Assembly (NCBI RefSeq): GCF_000336755.1 | Contig: NZ_AOLK01000011.1 | Coordinates: 327,440 to 391,439 of the forward strand | Source: Haloferax elongans ATCC BAA-1513 | GTDB lineage: Archaea > Halobacteriota > Halobacteria > Halobacteriales > Haloferacaceae | Direction: 5' to 3' | DNA: 64,000 nucleotides | Shown here: positions 33,210 to 42,183 of the stretch, in pieces | How the letters are laid out: each line of letters opens with the position of its first letter | Position numbering within the stretch: position 1 is the first letter of the stretch | Notes under the pieces: model-generated | Database searches by the model: none | What the model was told of the DNA's origin: nothing | The model's input: only the letters and a program-made list of their open reading frames with translations | Translations under genes and position numbers: made by a program

Positions 33210-34004
33210 ATGCACACAATAACGTCAGCAGATGGGACCGCCATCGCGTACGAGCGGGGAGGAAATGGACCGCCGCTCGTCCTCGTCCACGGAACCGCCG
33301 GCGACCACACGAGTTGGGACGCGATTCGCCCGACGCTCGAAGCACACGCCACGGTCTACACGCTCGACCGTCGCGGCCGGGGCGAAAGCGGTGACGCGGA
33401 CGAGTACAGTCTCGAACGCGAAGCCGAGGACGTGGCCGCAGTCGTCGATTCGCTCGACGAGCCGGTGACGCTCCTCGGGCACTCGTTCGGCGCACTCTGC
33501 GCGCTCGAAGCGGCGCTCCGCACGGACAATCTCCAGTCGCTCGTACTGTACGAACCCACAGTTCTGCGTTCGGCCGACGGGCTGTACTCGGCGGCCGTCG
33601 CCGACGATATTGAGGCGCTCCTCGCGGACGACCGAAACGAGGAGGCGCTGTTGGTGTTCCTCCGCGAGGTCGTTGACGGGCTGTCGGAAGACGGGATTAC
33701 GTCGCTCCAATCGTCCGACGTCTGGCCAGAGCGCGTCGAAGCTGCCCAGACGGTACTCCGGGAGTATCGAACGCTCGCCGACTACGAATTCGACACAGCA
33801 CAGCGTCGCGGCGTGACCGTTCCAACCCTACTGCTCGTTGGTGGTGAGAGTCCGACAGCCGACAAAGAGACTGCCGCCCACCTCGACGAAACCCTCCCAA
33901 ACAGTCGAATCGCCGTCTTGGAGGGGCAAACACATCTCGCGTACTACGACGCGCCGGACCTGTTCGCCGACGAGGTTCTGCAGTTCGTGCGCGAGTCGCG
34001 GTGA
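33210..34004 (+). CDS. Alpha/beta hydrolase, 264 aa
   Basis: The oxyanion segment VHGTAGD (about residues 27-33), nucleophile elbow GHSFGAL (Ser near 91) and terminal His in EGQTHLAYYD (about 245) give a standard catalytic triad with an Asp near 220. The cap region is helical and acidic. The substrate is unknown; family members include esterases, haloperoxidases and C-C hydrolases. It stands alone, 87 bases after the NifU-domain gene. Confidence 0.85.
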   Translation: MHTITSADGTAIAYERGGNGPPLVLVHGTAGDHTSWDAIRPTLEAHATVYTLDRRGRGESGDADEYSLEREAEDVAAVVDSLDEPVTLLGHSFGALCALEAALRTDNLQSLVLYEPTVLRSADGLYSAAVADDIEALLADDRNEEALLVFLREVVDGLSEDGITSLQSSDVWPERVEAAQTVLREYRTLADYEFDTAQRRGVTVPTLLLVGGESPTADKETAAHLDETLPNSRIAVLEGQTHLAYYDAPDLFADEVLQFVRESR

Positions 34005-34072
34005 GTGTGCTGTCTGCCTTTCATCCCGACAACGGCGACTCCAGATTCACTCTGACAGCGCCGACTCCTGAT

Positions 34073-35479
34073 TCACTCTGACAGCGCGGACTCCAGACTC
34101 GACGCTACCGACCGAGCTTTCTCGGCCAGTTCTTCCGAGATGTTCCCTGCTTCGACCGCCTCGTCGAGTTCGTCGTCGTCGACGCGTTCGACCGTCCCGT
34201 CGGCGTGTTTCACCACGTCGACGTGGAGGTCGACGTAGCGAATCTGGTCGGGGAAGCACTCGACGGGCGTACAGATGTTGACGTAGGTGCCCTTCACGCT
34301 CCCTTCCGAATCGCGGTAGGTCGTCGGATACCACCAACGCCCTTCGCGGAATTTCGTCACGGCCACGTCGCCCGTCTCCTGGTCGATGCCGAGGGCGTCG
34401 TACGTCCCGACACCGGACATCTGGCGTCGAATCTCGATGGTTCCCTCGGGGTCGCGTTCCACGACTTCGCCCGCTCCGAGCGTGATGAGTCGGCCGTCCG
34501 GCTTTCCGTGGCCGATTTCGACCTCGTCGCCTTCGAGGGGGCCGAACTGCGCCGTCACCACGTCGAACGGGAACTCGCCGTTCTCGACACCGTCGCAGAG
34601 GGCTTCTGCGAGGTCGACGCCAGCCGAGGCCGACGATGACGCGGCCTTGGTTCGGTGGTGGCCCGCCATCGTCGTCTCGACTGCGCGGCGATGCTCGTCG
34701 AGTTCGAAGCGCGTCTCGCGGCCGAACCAGACCCACGTGGTCGCCGAGGGGGCGGCGACAACGCGAGGGGCGTCGATAGGCTCGTCGAGGACGGCGTCGA
34801 GTTCGGTAGCGATGTCGGCCGCTCGGTCGAGCGCGTCGTCCAGCGCACCCATGTCGGCGTCGACGGCGTCGCGGTGCCAGCGAATTCCCCAGCCTTCGGG
34901 TGGGTCGCCGCCGAGAAGGTCGGTCATTCCGGCGAGTTCGCGGGCGGCCGCCTCGTCGCGGGTATCGACGCGGACGCCCTCGGAGTCGGGGTCGAGGGTT
35001 GCGAGTCCCGCGATAGCGCGGATTTCGCCCGTCAGGTCGTGTCTGCGGTCGCGCCACGGGGCGGCCGCTTCTGAGACCTGAACCCGGACTTCGTCGCCGA
35101 CTTCGACGCGACCGTCGATGTCACCGTACGAGAGGTATCCCTCCGTCTCGCCGAGGTCGCAGATAGCGCCGCCACCGAGGGTTTCGGTCACGCGAGCGTC
35201 GAACACTGCGCCAGTCGGCGCGGGGTCGTCCCACGCGAAGGTGTCGATACCGAGGTCCGAGAGGAGGTCGGTCGCCTCGGCGACAGCGTCGGTCGTTCCG
35301 CTCACGCCGACGCCCTGTCGGTCGGTGGTCGTCTCGACCGCGACGTCGTGGTCTGCGGCGTCGAACTCGGCGTCGAATCGCTCTCGAATCGGGTCGGACG
35401 CCTGTACCACGTCGTGGCCGGTTTCGAGGAACAACCGCGTCAACGCGGTGGTGTAGATGCCGCGGACGCGGACCTTCAT
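34073..35479 (-). CDS. Probable ribonuclease FAU-1 (DUF402 family), 468 aa
   Basis: An N-terminal region MKVRVRGIYTTALTRLF precedes an S1-like RNA-binding part and a C-terminal DUF402 domain containing WWYPTTYRDSEGSVKGTYVNI and DLHVDVVKHADG. This is the layout of RNase FAU-1 of Pyrococcus, an RNA-binding endonuclease linked to 5S rRNA processing. The end is acidic. It overlaps the upstream small gene by 4 bases, so both are one operon. Confidence 0.85.
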   Translation of the reverse strand: MKVRVRGIYTTALTRLFLETGHDVVQASDPIRERFDAEFDAADHDVAVETTTDRQGVGVSGTTDAVAEATDLLSDLGIDTFAWDDPAPTGAVFDARVTETLGGGAICDLGETEGYLSYGDIDGRVEVGDEVRVQVSEAAAPWRDRRHDLTGEIRAIAGLATLDPDSEGVRVDTRDEAAARELAGMTDLLGGDPPEGWGIRWHRDAVDADMGALDDALDRAADIATELDAVLDEPIDAPRVVAAPSATTWVWFGRETRFELDEHRRAVETTMAGHHRTKAASSSASAGVDLAEALCDGVENGEFPFDVVTAQFGPLEGDEVEIGHGKPDGRLITLGAGEVVERDPEGTIEIRRQMSGVGTYDALGIDQETGDVAVTKFREGRWWYPTTYRDSEGSVKGTYVNICTPVECFPDQIRYVDLHVDVVKHADGTVERVDDDELDEAVEAGNISEELAEKARSVASSLESALSE

Positions 35480-35850
35480 AGGTCGTCGGCGTCGCGGGCG
35501 AACTTCACGCGCCCGTCCACGGTCGGTCCGAGGGTGAGTTCGACCACGTCCTCAGAGAGGATGCGTCCACCCTCGATGGGGACGCCCCAGGAGTCGAACC
35601 TGAGGTAGCCGCGGAGTTCCGCGCCGTGGGTGTAGAGGTCGACGTGGTCGACGGTGTGTTCCTGTACGTCGCTGGCGCTGTGGGCCATCTCCATGTTCGA
35701 GTAGAACGTTCCACCATCGCCGAAGAACTGGTCGAGTTGCTCGGCGTCCGAGTCGACGGCGTCGCTCACGAGGTCCGAAGCCGTTCGGAGGTCGTCAGTG
35801 TCGAGGCCGACCTCGCGGAGCGCCGCCTGTTCGCGGGGGTCGAAGTGCAT
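35476..35850 (-). CDS. Conserved haloarchaeal protein, 124 aa
   Basis: It is an acidic protein that starts MHFDPREQAALREVGLD, with a second part VDLYTHGAELRGYLRFDSWG containing Tyr/His/Phe-rich strands. No catalytic motif was recognised. Its stop overlaps the FAU-1 start (35476-35479), so it is translated with it and may serve RNA metabolism. DUF7532 is a possible family, from memory. Confidence 0.65.
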   Translation of the reverse strand: MHFDPREQAALREVGLDTDDLRTASDLVSDAVDSDAEQLDQFFGDGGTFYSNMEMAHSASDVQEHTVDHVDLYTHGAELRGYLRFDSWGVPIEGGRILSEDVVELTLGPTVDGRVKFARDADDL

Positions 35851-35950
35851 GTTCGGCCGTTCGTCCTGCGGGTTTTTAACCTCTCTCGGTCTGGCGTGAC
35901 GCCTCCGCAGGGCGAAGCTATTACCCGACGGGAGACCGTTCTGGGTGACA

Positions 35951-36994
35951 ATGGACCGCAGCCAAGACCCGGTCGAGCGCGCGACGGGCGACTCGACTGA
36001 CCTCTACGACATCGCCACGTGGGAAGAGCGAACGTCGGTCGACGGGCTGGCGGTCGCGCTCTACCGCCTCTTGGTCGCTTCGACCCGCGCGACGGTCATT
36101 CTCGCCGCCTTTCTCATTCTCGTCGGTATCGGTGGCCTCTCTGCCATCACCGACCCGCAGATAGGGGCGCTTACACTCCTCTCTGCGCTCCCCGCGCTCG
36201 GACTGGCCGCGTACGTCTACTACAGCGACGTCACCAGAAGCGAACCCATCTCGATGCTGGTTGTGACGTTCCTTCTCGGCGTGCTCACCGCGACTTTCGC
36301 GGCCGTCGCCAACTCACTGCTGAGCCAGGTCGGCCAGACTATCGCCCGCGATTTCCAGCTCTCGGTCGGCTTCTTCGGCTCTCTCATCTTCTTTTATCTC
36401 GTCGTCGGACCGGTCGAAGAGACGGTGAAGCTGCTCGCGGTCAGGCTCTACGCTTACACCCACGACAGTTTCTCGGCCGTCGTCGACGGGGCAGTCTACG
36501 GCGCGATGGCGGGCCTCGGATTCGCGACCATCGAAAACGCCCTGTACATCACTCGGAACATCTCCGAATCCGGCCTCGACCTCGGCGCAGCAGGTGGTGT
36601 CGGAATCATCGGTGCTGGCGGCACTATCACGGCCGTCCGCGCCCTCGCCGGGCCGGGACACGTCATCTATTCGGCTATCGCGGGCTACTACCTCGGACTC
36701 GCCAAATTCAACAAACAGCACGCAGGCCCAATCGTCATCAAGGGACTCATCCTCGCGTCACTCGTCCACGCGACGTACAACTCGACGGTCGGTATCGGTG
36801 CCTCCCTTATCTCGTCGTTTACGGGTCTCGGCGTCCTCGCGTCGTTCCTCGTCTACGTCATCATCTACGACGGCATCTTCGGTCTCTACTTGGTCGGGAA
36901 GATTCGCCGATACGCCCGGGCGTACCACACTGCCAACGCGACCGGCCCGAGTGCCGCGTCGCTCGGCTCCGAGACGACTGAATTCGAAGATTAA
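35951..36994 (+). CDS. PrsW-type intramembrane protease, about 347 aa
   Basis: About eight membrane segments carry the family's conserved acidic and histidine residues: GPVEETVKL (about 153-161), FATIENALY (about 193-201), GHVIYSAIAG (about 237) and HATYN (about 276). PrsW proteases cleave membrane substrates such as anti-sigma factors in bacteria; the archaeal substrate is unknown. ATG 35951 is preferred over a GTG two codons earlier. The neighbour downstream is a mobile element. Confidence 0.85.
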   Translation: MDRSQDPVERATGDSTDLYDIATWEERTSVDGLAVALYRLLVASTRATVILAAFLILVGIGGLSAITDPQIGALTLLSALPALGLAAYVYYSDVTRSEPISMLVVTFLLGVLTATFAAVANSLLSQVGQTIARDFQLSVGFFGSLIFFYLVVGPVEETVKLLAVRLYAYTHDSFSAVVDGAVYGAMAGLGFATIENALYITRNISESGLDLGAAGGVGIIGAGGTITAVRALAGPGHVIYSAIAGYYLGLAKFNKQHAGPIVIKGLILASLVHATYNSTVGIGASLISSFTGLGVLASFLVYVIIYDGIFGLYLVGKIRRYARAYHTANATGPSAASLGSETTEFED

Positions 36995-37003
36995 CTGTAA
37001 TTA

Positions 37004-37082
37004 GGCGCTAAGTCCCCTTCCTCAAGGAGAAACGTAGGGAGCGAAGCGACCGAGTAGCGCAGTAGGGAGGGGATACAGCGCC
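37004..37082. repeat. Imperfect hairpin at left end of the tnpB element
   Basis: GGCGCTAAGTCCCCTTCCT (37004-37022) pairs with AGGGAGGGGATACAGCGCC (37064-37082), with mismatches. Its left arm shares CCCC-N2-CCTCAAGGAG with the right-end hairpin at 38500-38515, so both ends carry related folds. It may be the TnpA recognition hairpin or a remnant of an earlier element's right end. Confidence 0.55.
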
Positions 37083-37162
37083 GCACGGTTCTCAAACACG
37101 TTCACCGCCCGGCCCACAGGCCACCCCCACCTTTATGTCTATCCGAAGTCTATACATCGCTT

Positions 37163-37309
37163 ATGGATCGATTTGAAATCGAAGGCGAAGAAGTCCTCGA
37201 CGGAACCGCAAAACCGTCGGGGAATAGCGCCCACGTCATCGTTCCCAAACGCTGGCGCGGAGCCGACGTGAAAGTCGTCCGCGTCTCCGAACCCGATTCA
37301 GACGAGTAA
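37163..37309 (+). CDS. DUF2080-type transposase-associated protein, 48 aa
   Basis: The frame reads MDRFEIEGEEVLDGTAKPSG and continues with NSAHVIVPKRWRGADVKVVR, an AbrB-like swapped-hairpin sequence. In haloarchaea this small gene regularly precedes tnpB. ATG 37163 has a TATA-like CTTTATG about 25-30 bases upstream. It is 3 bases from the tnpB start and so is cotranslated. It may regulate the element's own promoter. Confidence 0.75.
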   Translation: MDRFEIEGEEVLDGTAKPSGNSAHVIVPKRWRGADVKVVRVSEPDSDE

Positions 37310-37312
37310 GAC

Positions 37313-38542
37313 ATGCAGTACAACTACAAGTATCGACTCAATCCGACAGAAGACGTCGCTGAGACGCTTCTACACCACGTCGATACTTGTAGGCAACTGT
37401 ACAACCACGTCCTCCACCTACTCAACGAGGCAGACACCATCCCCGCCCGCTACGAAGTGCAGGGGCGACTTCCCGACCTCAAATCATGGTGGACTGATCT
37501 CGGAGGCGTTCACTCGAAAGTTCTCCAGATGGTCGTCAAGCGCGTCTATGACAACCTCTCCACGCTCAAAGCGCAGAAGGAGAACGGACGTACCGTGGGG
37601 ATGCTCAAGTGGAAACCGCCTCGGGAGTATCGGTCGCTCACCTACAACCAGACCGGCTTCAAACTCAAGAATACGAGTGGTCGGCCTACGTTGTGGTTGA
37701 GCAAAATCGGAGAAATACCGATTCAATTCCACCGAGACATCCCCGAGAACGCGACCATCAAACAGGTCACGGTCAAGCAGGAACCAACGGGTGGGTGGTA
37801 CGCCACGTTCGGCATCGACGTGGACGAAGCCACGACGGAGAAACCTGAGAAACCAGAGCAAGTTGTGGGTATCGACGTGGGGATTCTCAAGTACGCCCAC
37901 GACACCGATGGGTACGCTATCGAGGGTCCCGACTTCAGCGAGGAACGTGAGCGACTCGAACGCGTACAACGCGACCTCTCGCGGAAGGAACGCGGCTCTG
38001 CGAATTGGAAAAAACAACGTCGGGTTGTTGCCGAATGCCACGCCGACCTGAAGCGGAAACGGCGAGACTTCTTGCACAAACTTTCGAACTACTACGCCAC
38101 TGAGTACGACTTGGTGGCCGTTGAGGATTTGGACGCGAAGGGACTGGTCGAACTGCCGGGCAACTCGCGCAACCGGGCAGGAGCGGCGTGGGGGACGTTT
38201 CTGCGGATGCTCAAATACAAGTGCGAGCGCGAAGGAACGCACTTCGTCGCAGTTGACCCGAAAGATACGACGAAAGAGTGTGCGTCCTGCGGTGTCAAGA
38301 CAGACAAACCGCTGTGGGTTCGTGAACACTCGTGTCCTTCGTGTGGGTTCGAGGCGGATAGGGACGCGAATGCGGCGTGGAACATTCTTTCTCGCGGTCT
38401 CGAAGATGTAGGTGTGGGATACTCCGAATCAACGCCTGTGGAGACTGCGCTCCCTGTGGATACGCCTGTATCTGCAAAGCGCGTCGTGGAAACAGGAAGC
38501 CCCACCCTCAAGGAGCGAACCGCGTCAGCGGTGAGCGAGTAG
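37313..38542 (+). CDS. tnpB: TnpB RNA-guided nuclease, 409 aa
   Basis: RuvC-like catalytic residues are all visible: Asp in GIDVGILKY (about 187), Glu in VEDLDAKG (about 269) and Asp in EADRDANAAW (about 348). A zinc ribbon CASCG ... CPSCG lies between the last two. TnpB is a DNA nuclease guided by an RNA (omega-RNA) made from the element's right end, and the ancestor of Cas12. The length is normal and nothing is broken. The C-terminal codons overlap the right-end hairpin. Confidence 0.9.
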   Translation: MQYNYKYRLNPTEDVAETLLHHVDTCRQLYNHVLHLLNEADTIPARYEVQGRLPDLKSWWTDLGGVHSKVLQMVVKRVYDNLSTLKAQKENGRTVGMLKWKPPREYRSLTYNQTGFKLKNTSGRPTLWLSKIGEIPIQFHRDIPENATIKQVTVKQEPTGGWYATFGIDVDEATTEKPEKPEQVVGIDVGILKYAHDTDGYAIEGPDFSEERERLERVQRDLSRKERGSANWKKQRRVVAECHADLKRKRRDFLHKLSNYYATEYDLVAVEDLDAKGLVELPGNSRNRAGAAWGTFLRMLKYKCEREGTHFVAVDPKDTTKECASCGVKTDKPLWVREHSCPSCGFEADRDANAAWNILSRGLEDVGVGYSESTPVETALPVDTPVSAKRVVETGSPTLKERTASAVSE

Positions 38543-38549
38543 GGTGGGG
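38500..38549 (+). ncRNA. Right-end hairpin, candidate omega-RNA scaffold
   Basis: A perfect 9-base stem CCCCACCCT (38500-38508) and AGGGTGGGG (38541-38549) encloses ACCGC-GTCA-GCGGT (38519-38532). It overlaps the last codons and stop of tnpB. In tnpB elements the omega-RNA comes from exactly this place and takes its guide from the flank, here starting near 38557. This is an inference; no transcript evidence is available. Confidence 0.45.
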
Positions 38550-38569
38550 TAGTTCACTCGGACGCAGCG

Positions 38570-39181
38570 CTATTCGGCGAGCAACTGTTCTGCGTACCCG
38601 TCCAGCATCGACTCGACGTACTTAGCCACGACGTCGACCTCGACGTGGACCGGGTCGCCGACCTCTTTGTTCGAGAGCGTCGTCAGGTCGTACGTCGTTG
38701 GGATGATAGCGACCGCAAAGGAGTCCTCGCGGCGGTCGGCCACGGTGAGGCTGATTCCGTCGAGACAGACAGAGCCCTTCTGCACGACGTACTGCGAGAG
38801 CGATTCGGGCAGGTCGAATTCGAAGTACCAGTCGTCGCCGACCTGCTCGATGGCCGTTACCGTGGTCGTACCATCGACGTGGCCTTGGACGAGGTGGCCG
38901 TCGAACCGGGCGTCGGCCGCGAGCGCGCGTTCGAGATTGACGCGGTCGCCTTCCTCGACGGTTCCGAGATAGGTCTTCTCGACGGTCTCTGCGGCGAGGA
39001 ACACGTCGAACCAGTCGTCGCCGAACTCCTCGACGGTCAGACAGACGCCCGAGACGGCGATAGACTGGCCGTGGTGGAGGTCGTCGAACGCGACGTCGGT
39101 GCGGATGCGGAGGCGTCGGCCACCCTCGGCGTCCGTCACGCCGACGATTTCGCCCGCCCCTTCCACGATGCCGGTGAACAT
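38570..39181 (-). CDS. ribE: Riboflavin synthase alpha chain, 203 aa
   Basis: The start MFTGIVEGAGE at ATG 39181 is the classical N-terminus. Two lumazine-binding barrels are visible: SGVCLTVEEF in the first, and GHLVQGHVDG with KGSVCLDGISLTV in the second. It makes riboflavin from two molecules of 6,7-dimethyl-8-ribityllumazine. Haloarchaea use this bacterial-type enzyme. It lies directly beside the tnpB element's right end, which would furnish the element's guide sequence from this gene's 3' flank. Confidence 0.92.
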   Translation of the reverse strand: MFTGIVEGAGEIVGVTDAEGGRRLRIRTDVAFDDLHHGQSIAVSGVCLTVEEFGDDWFDVFLAAETVEKTYLGTVEEGDRVNLERALAADARFDGHLVQGHVDGTTTVTAIEQVGDDWYFEFDLPESLSQYVVQKGSVCLDGISLTVADRREDSFAVAIIPTTYDLTTLSNKEVGDPVHVEVDVVAKYVESMLDGYAEQLLAE

Positions 39182-39295
39182 ACACTCGGCTTCGGGTGGT
39201 GGCATTTAATGCCCATCGTTTCTGTTCACTATCACAGTTTCGTGATGAGTCAGGTGCTCCCATACCATTTTGTCGTCGTCGCACCCACAGGCGGT

Positions 39296-40042
39296 ATGGG
39301 CGTCTGGTCTCGACTTCAGAGTAGTTTCGTCACGGGTCTCGTGCTCGTCACGCCGCTGGCAGTGACGGTGTTCGTCCTGCAATTTGCATTCAACCGAATT
39401 GCGGCGACGATTCGCCCGCTCGTTCGACAGGTCAATCCCGTTCTCGCCGAGGTCCTGTCGTACTCCGGTGATATCGTTCTCATCTCGCAGGTCCTCTCGG
39501 CGCTCGTCATCGCGGCCACCATCACGTTCGTCGGCTATCTCGCGTCGATGAGCCTCGGCCAGCAACTCTTCGGGAGTTTCGAACGCGGGGTTCGACTGCT
39601 TCCGTTCGTCCGCACCATTTACTTCGGGGTCCGGCAGGTCTCCGAGTCGCTCACCGAACCGACCGCCGGATACGACCGCGTCGTCCTCGTCGAGTACCCG
39701 CGTGAAGGACTCTACTCGCTCGGGTTCGTCACCAACGACGCGCCATCTGCGATGACGAACGAAGTGGGCGAAGAACTCCTCACCGTGTTCGTGCCGCACA
39801 GCCCGAACCCGACTGCAGGGGCACTCATCGTCGTCTCGCCCGACGAGGTTCGGGAACTCGACATGCCCGTCCGCCGCGGACTCCGATTGCTCGTCACGAC
39901 CGGGCTGAGCGTGGACGACCCCGAGACGCTCCCCTCCGGGCCAGCGGCGTATTCGCCCGAGAATTCGAAAGGTGAGCACGCAGAGCAGTCGAAGTCAGGA
40001 CGTGGACAGTCGGAAGGCTCTCAGGCCGACCCGACGGAGTGA
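39296..40042 (+). CDS. DUF502-family membrane protein, 248 aa
   Basis: ATG 39296 (MGVWSRLQSS) is chosen; a longer frame runs antisense through the riboflavin synthase. Two membrane segments lie at about residues 12-32 (VTGLVLVTPLAVTVFVLQF) and 62-84. The DUF502 core LLPFVRTIYFGVRQVSESL and VVLVEYPREGLYSLGFVTND follow. The C-terminal 40 residues are disordered and Ser/Glu-rich. Its function is unknown. Its stop is followed 10 bases later by the heptanucleotide repeat. Confidence 0.8.
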   Translation: MGVWSRLQSSFVTGLVLVTPLAVTVFVLQFAFNRIAATIRPLVRQVNPVLAEVLSYSGDIVLISQVLSALVIAATITFVGYLASMSLGQQLFGSFERGVRLLPFVRTIYFGVRQVSESLTEPTAGYDRVVLVEYPREGLYSLGFVTNDAPSAMTNEVGEELLTVFVPHSPNPTAGALIVVSPDEVRELDMPVRRGLRLLVTTGLSVDDPETLPSGPAAYSPENSKGEHAEQSKSGRGQSEGSQADPTE

Positions 40043-40052
40043 CGACCTTCCT

Positions 40053-40241
40053 ACCTCCTACCTCTCACCTCCCACCTCCAACCTCCCACCCCCAACCTCC
40101 AACCTCCCACCTCCAACCTCCCACCTCCAACCTCCCACCCCCAACCTCCAACCTCCCACCTCCAACCTCCCACCTCCAACCTCCAACCTCCCACCTCCAA
40201 CCTCCCACCTCCAACCTCCAATCTCCTACCCCCAACCTCTC
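40053..40241. repeat. Heptanucleotide tandem repeat, 27 copies
   Basis: Exactly 27 units of 7 bases (189 bases) of the type ACCTCC followed by C or A fill the gap between two convergent genes. Units 5-11 (40081-40129) and 12-18 (40130-40178) are identical 49-base blocks, so the array grew by larger duplications as well as slippage. One strand is free of G and the other is G-rich. Seven bases shift the reading frame every unit, so it is not coding. Confidence 0.9.
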
Positions 40242-40244
40242 GAC

Positions 40245-42068
40245 TCACACGCCCCACAGGAACGCGATACCGACCGTCGTAACCCCCGCGAGCAGCAGTT
40301 GGAGTGGTGCACCGACCCGAAGGTAGTCGGTAAAGCGGTAGCCGCCCGGTCCGTACACCATGAGATTCGTCTGGTACCCGATTGGCGTCATGAACGCGGT
40401 ACTTCCGGCGAACGTGACGGCGATAGCGAACCCGAACGGGTCCGCCCCCAGTCGCAGTGCCGTATCGATGGCGATGGGTAAGATGAGGACGACACTGGCC
40501 ACAGGCGTAATCACGTTCGCCAGCAGGCCAGTCAGGACGTAGAACAACGCGAGGACGCCGAGAATCGGGAGGACCATCGCCGTCTGCCCTACCAGTTCGC
40601 CGATGAGGGCCACCCCACCAGTTAGTTGGAGCGCCCGCCCAAGTGGGATGACGCCCGCGAGGAGGAAGATGACGTTCCAACTCACGGCGTCGTAGGCTTC
40701 GCTCGCCGAGAGGACGTCCGTGACGACCATCGCGACGACCCCACCGAGTGCGGCGATGGCGATTGGCACTGCTCCGACGGCTGCCAAGCCGATGACGGCC
40801 GCGACGATGGCGAACGCCCGAAGCGCCGATGGAGAGAGTTCACCGTCCTCGATGAGGCTCTCAACGACTTCGCTCGTGACGACGAAGTCGTCGGTGTCCT
40901 TCAGATACCGGGCCGTCTCGTCGGTCGTCTGGAGGAGCAACGAGTCACCGACCTGCAGCTCTACGTCGCGGAAGTGCTCGCGAATGAGTTCGCCGCCGCG
41001 TCGACGAACCGCGAGGACCGTGGCATCGTACCGCTCGCGGAGGCGTGCCCCACCGATTGTCTCGCCGACGAGTCCCGATTCGCGAGGGACGACGAGTTCG
41101 ACGAGCGCGACTTGTTCCGGGCGGTCGAGTTCTTCGTCCGTGACGCTCGCCCGCGGGAGAAACCGCAGTTCTGCGAGTCGGCAGAACTCCCGTATCGTCG
41201 CGGGGTCGCCGCGAATCGTGAGGATGTCCCGTGCCTCTACGTCGCGGTCGGAATCGGTGGCGATGAAGTGCGTTTGCCCCCGCAACACGTCCAGAATGTC
41301 CACGTTGAGGTCACGGTGGGCGTCGTCGGCGACTTCCTTCGCGGGCGACCCGACGAGCGGCGACCGAGATGGAACCAACACCCGGGCGAGGAACGGTTCG
41401 ACGCCGTAACTCGCTGTCCGGTTCCCCGGTGGGATTCGTTCGGGGATGAGACGCGGCGCGACGGTCATGAGGTAGACCCCGCCGACGAGGAGGACGATTA
41501 TCCCGAGCGGGGTAAACACGAACATCGAGAAGGGTGGCTCGCCCGTCGCAGTCGCGTACGCCTCGCTCGCAACGAGGTTCGTCGCGGTTCCGATGAGTGT
41601 GAGCGTCCCGCCGAGCATGGACGCGTACGAAAGCGGAATGAGTAGTTTCGACGGCGAGACGGCCGCTTCGTCGGCGAGGTCGGCGACCATCGGGATGAAT
41701 ACGGCGACGACCGGCGTGTTGTTGATGACACCCGCGATAGGGCCGGTCAGACCGACGACGGCCCCGAGCAGTCGGCGCTCGCTTCCGTGGGTGAACTTCG
41801 AGACGGCGTCGCCGAGGAGTCGAATCGCACCGGTGTTCTGGATACCCTTGCTGAGGGCGTACATCGCGAGAATGGTAATCGTCGCGGTGCTCGAAAACCC
41901 TGAGAGACCGGTCTGTAAATCGACCTGTGTCCACGGTTCGAGCACGACGAGCGCGACGATGACGCCGATGGCGGTCACGTCTGGCGGAGTCGCCTCCGTC
42001 ACGAACAGCACCATCGTGACGACCACGAGTGCGAAGACGACGAGCATTCCGGATGTGACCGCGACCAT
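40245..42068 (-). CDS. SLC13/DASS-type permease with two RCK_C domains, 607 aa
   Basis: Two halves of membrane segments flank a central soluble part. The motifs GVINNTPVVAVFIPM and GTATNLVASEAY near the N-terminal half, and FAGSTAFMTPIGYQTNLMVYGPG near the end, are typical of this carrier fold. The soluble part (about 215-385) holds two TrkA-C/RCK_C-like domains (DILTIRGDPATIREF and LQVGDSLLLQTTDE). It probably carries anions such as dicarboxylates or sulfate with sodium. The substrate is unknown. Confidence 0.85.
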   Translation of the reverse strand: MVAVTSGMLVVFALVVVTMVLFVTEATPPDVTAIGVIVALVVLEPWTQVDLQTGLSGFSSTATITILAMYALSKGIQNTGAIRLLGDAVSKFTHGSERRLLGAVVGLTGPIAGVINNTPVVAVFIPMVADLADEAAVSPSKLLIPLSYASMLGGTLTLIGTATNLVASEAYATATGEPPFSMFVFTPLGIIVLLVGGVYLMTVAPRLIPERIPPGNRTASYGVEPFLARVLVPSRSPLVGSPAKEVADDAHRDLNVDILDVLRGQTHFIATDSDRDVEARDILTIRGDPATIREFCRLAELRFLPRASVTDEELDRPEQVALVELVVPRESGLVGETIGGARLRERYDATVLAVRRRGGELIREHFRDVELQVGDSLLLQTTDETARYLKDTDDFVVTSEVVESLIEDGELSPSALRAFAIVAAVIGLAAVGAVPIAIAALGGVVAMVVTDVLSASEAYDAVSWNVIFLLAGVIPLGRALQLTGGVALIGELVGQTAMVLPILGVLALFYVLTGLLANVITPVASVVLILPIAIDTALRLGADPFGFAIAVTFAGSTAFMTPIGYQTNLMVYGPGGYRFTDYLRVGAPLQLLLAGVTTVGIAFLWGV

Positions 42069-42183
42069 GCCGTGTGTGGACTCGGAGACGGCTTAATGGT
42101 TGCTCGGGTGAGGAGTTCGCACGGCTGATAGGTACACCCGGCTGTCGCGACACTTTTCTCTGCCCGCGGACTACCGGCGCTCG

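Larger units (their letters stand above)
37004..38560 (+). mobile_element. IS200/IS605-type element carrying only tnpB (IS1341-like)
   Basis: A folded left end (37004-37082), a small DUF2080-type gene, an intact tnpB and a folded right end (38500-38549) make a typical tnpA-less haloarchaeal element. Without its own TnpA it can move only with help from a related element. The exact ends cannot be fixed from one copy; the left one could lie a few bases outside, and the right one shortly after TAGTTCAC (38549-38556). Confidence 0.65.

Noticed and set aside
38645-39295. Rightward frame leading into the DUF502 gene
   Set aside because: It is antisense to the riboflavin synthase gene; the membrane protein starts at ATG 39296.
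40053-40241. CRISPR array
   Set aside because: Units are 7 bases with no spacers; it is a simple tandem repeat.
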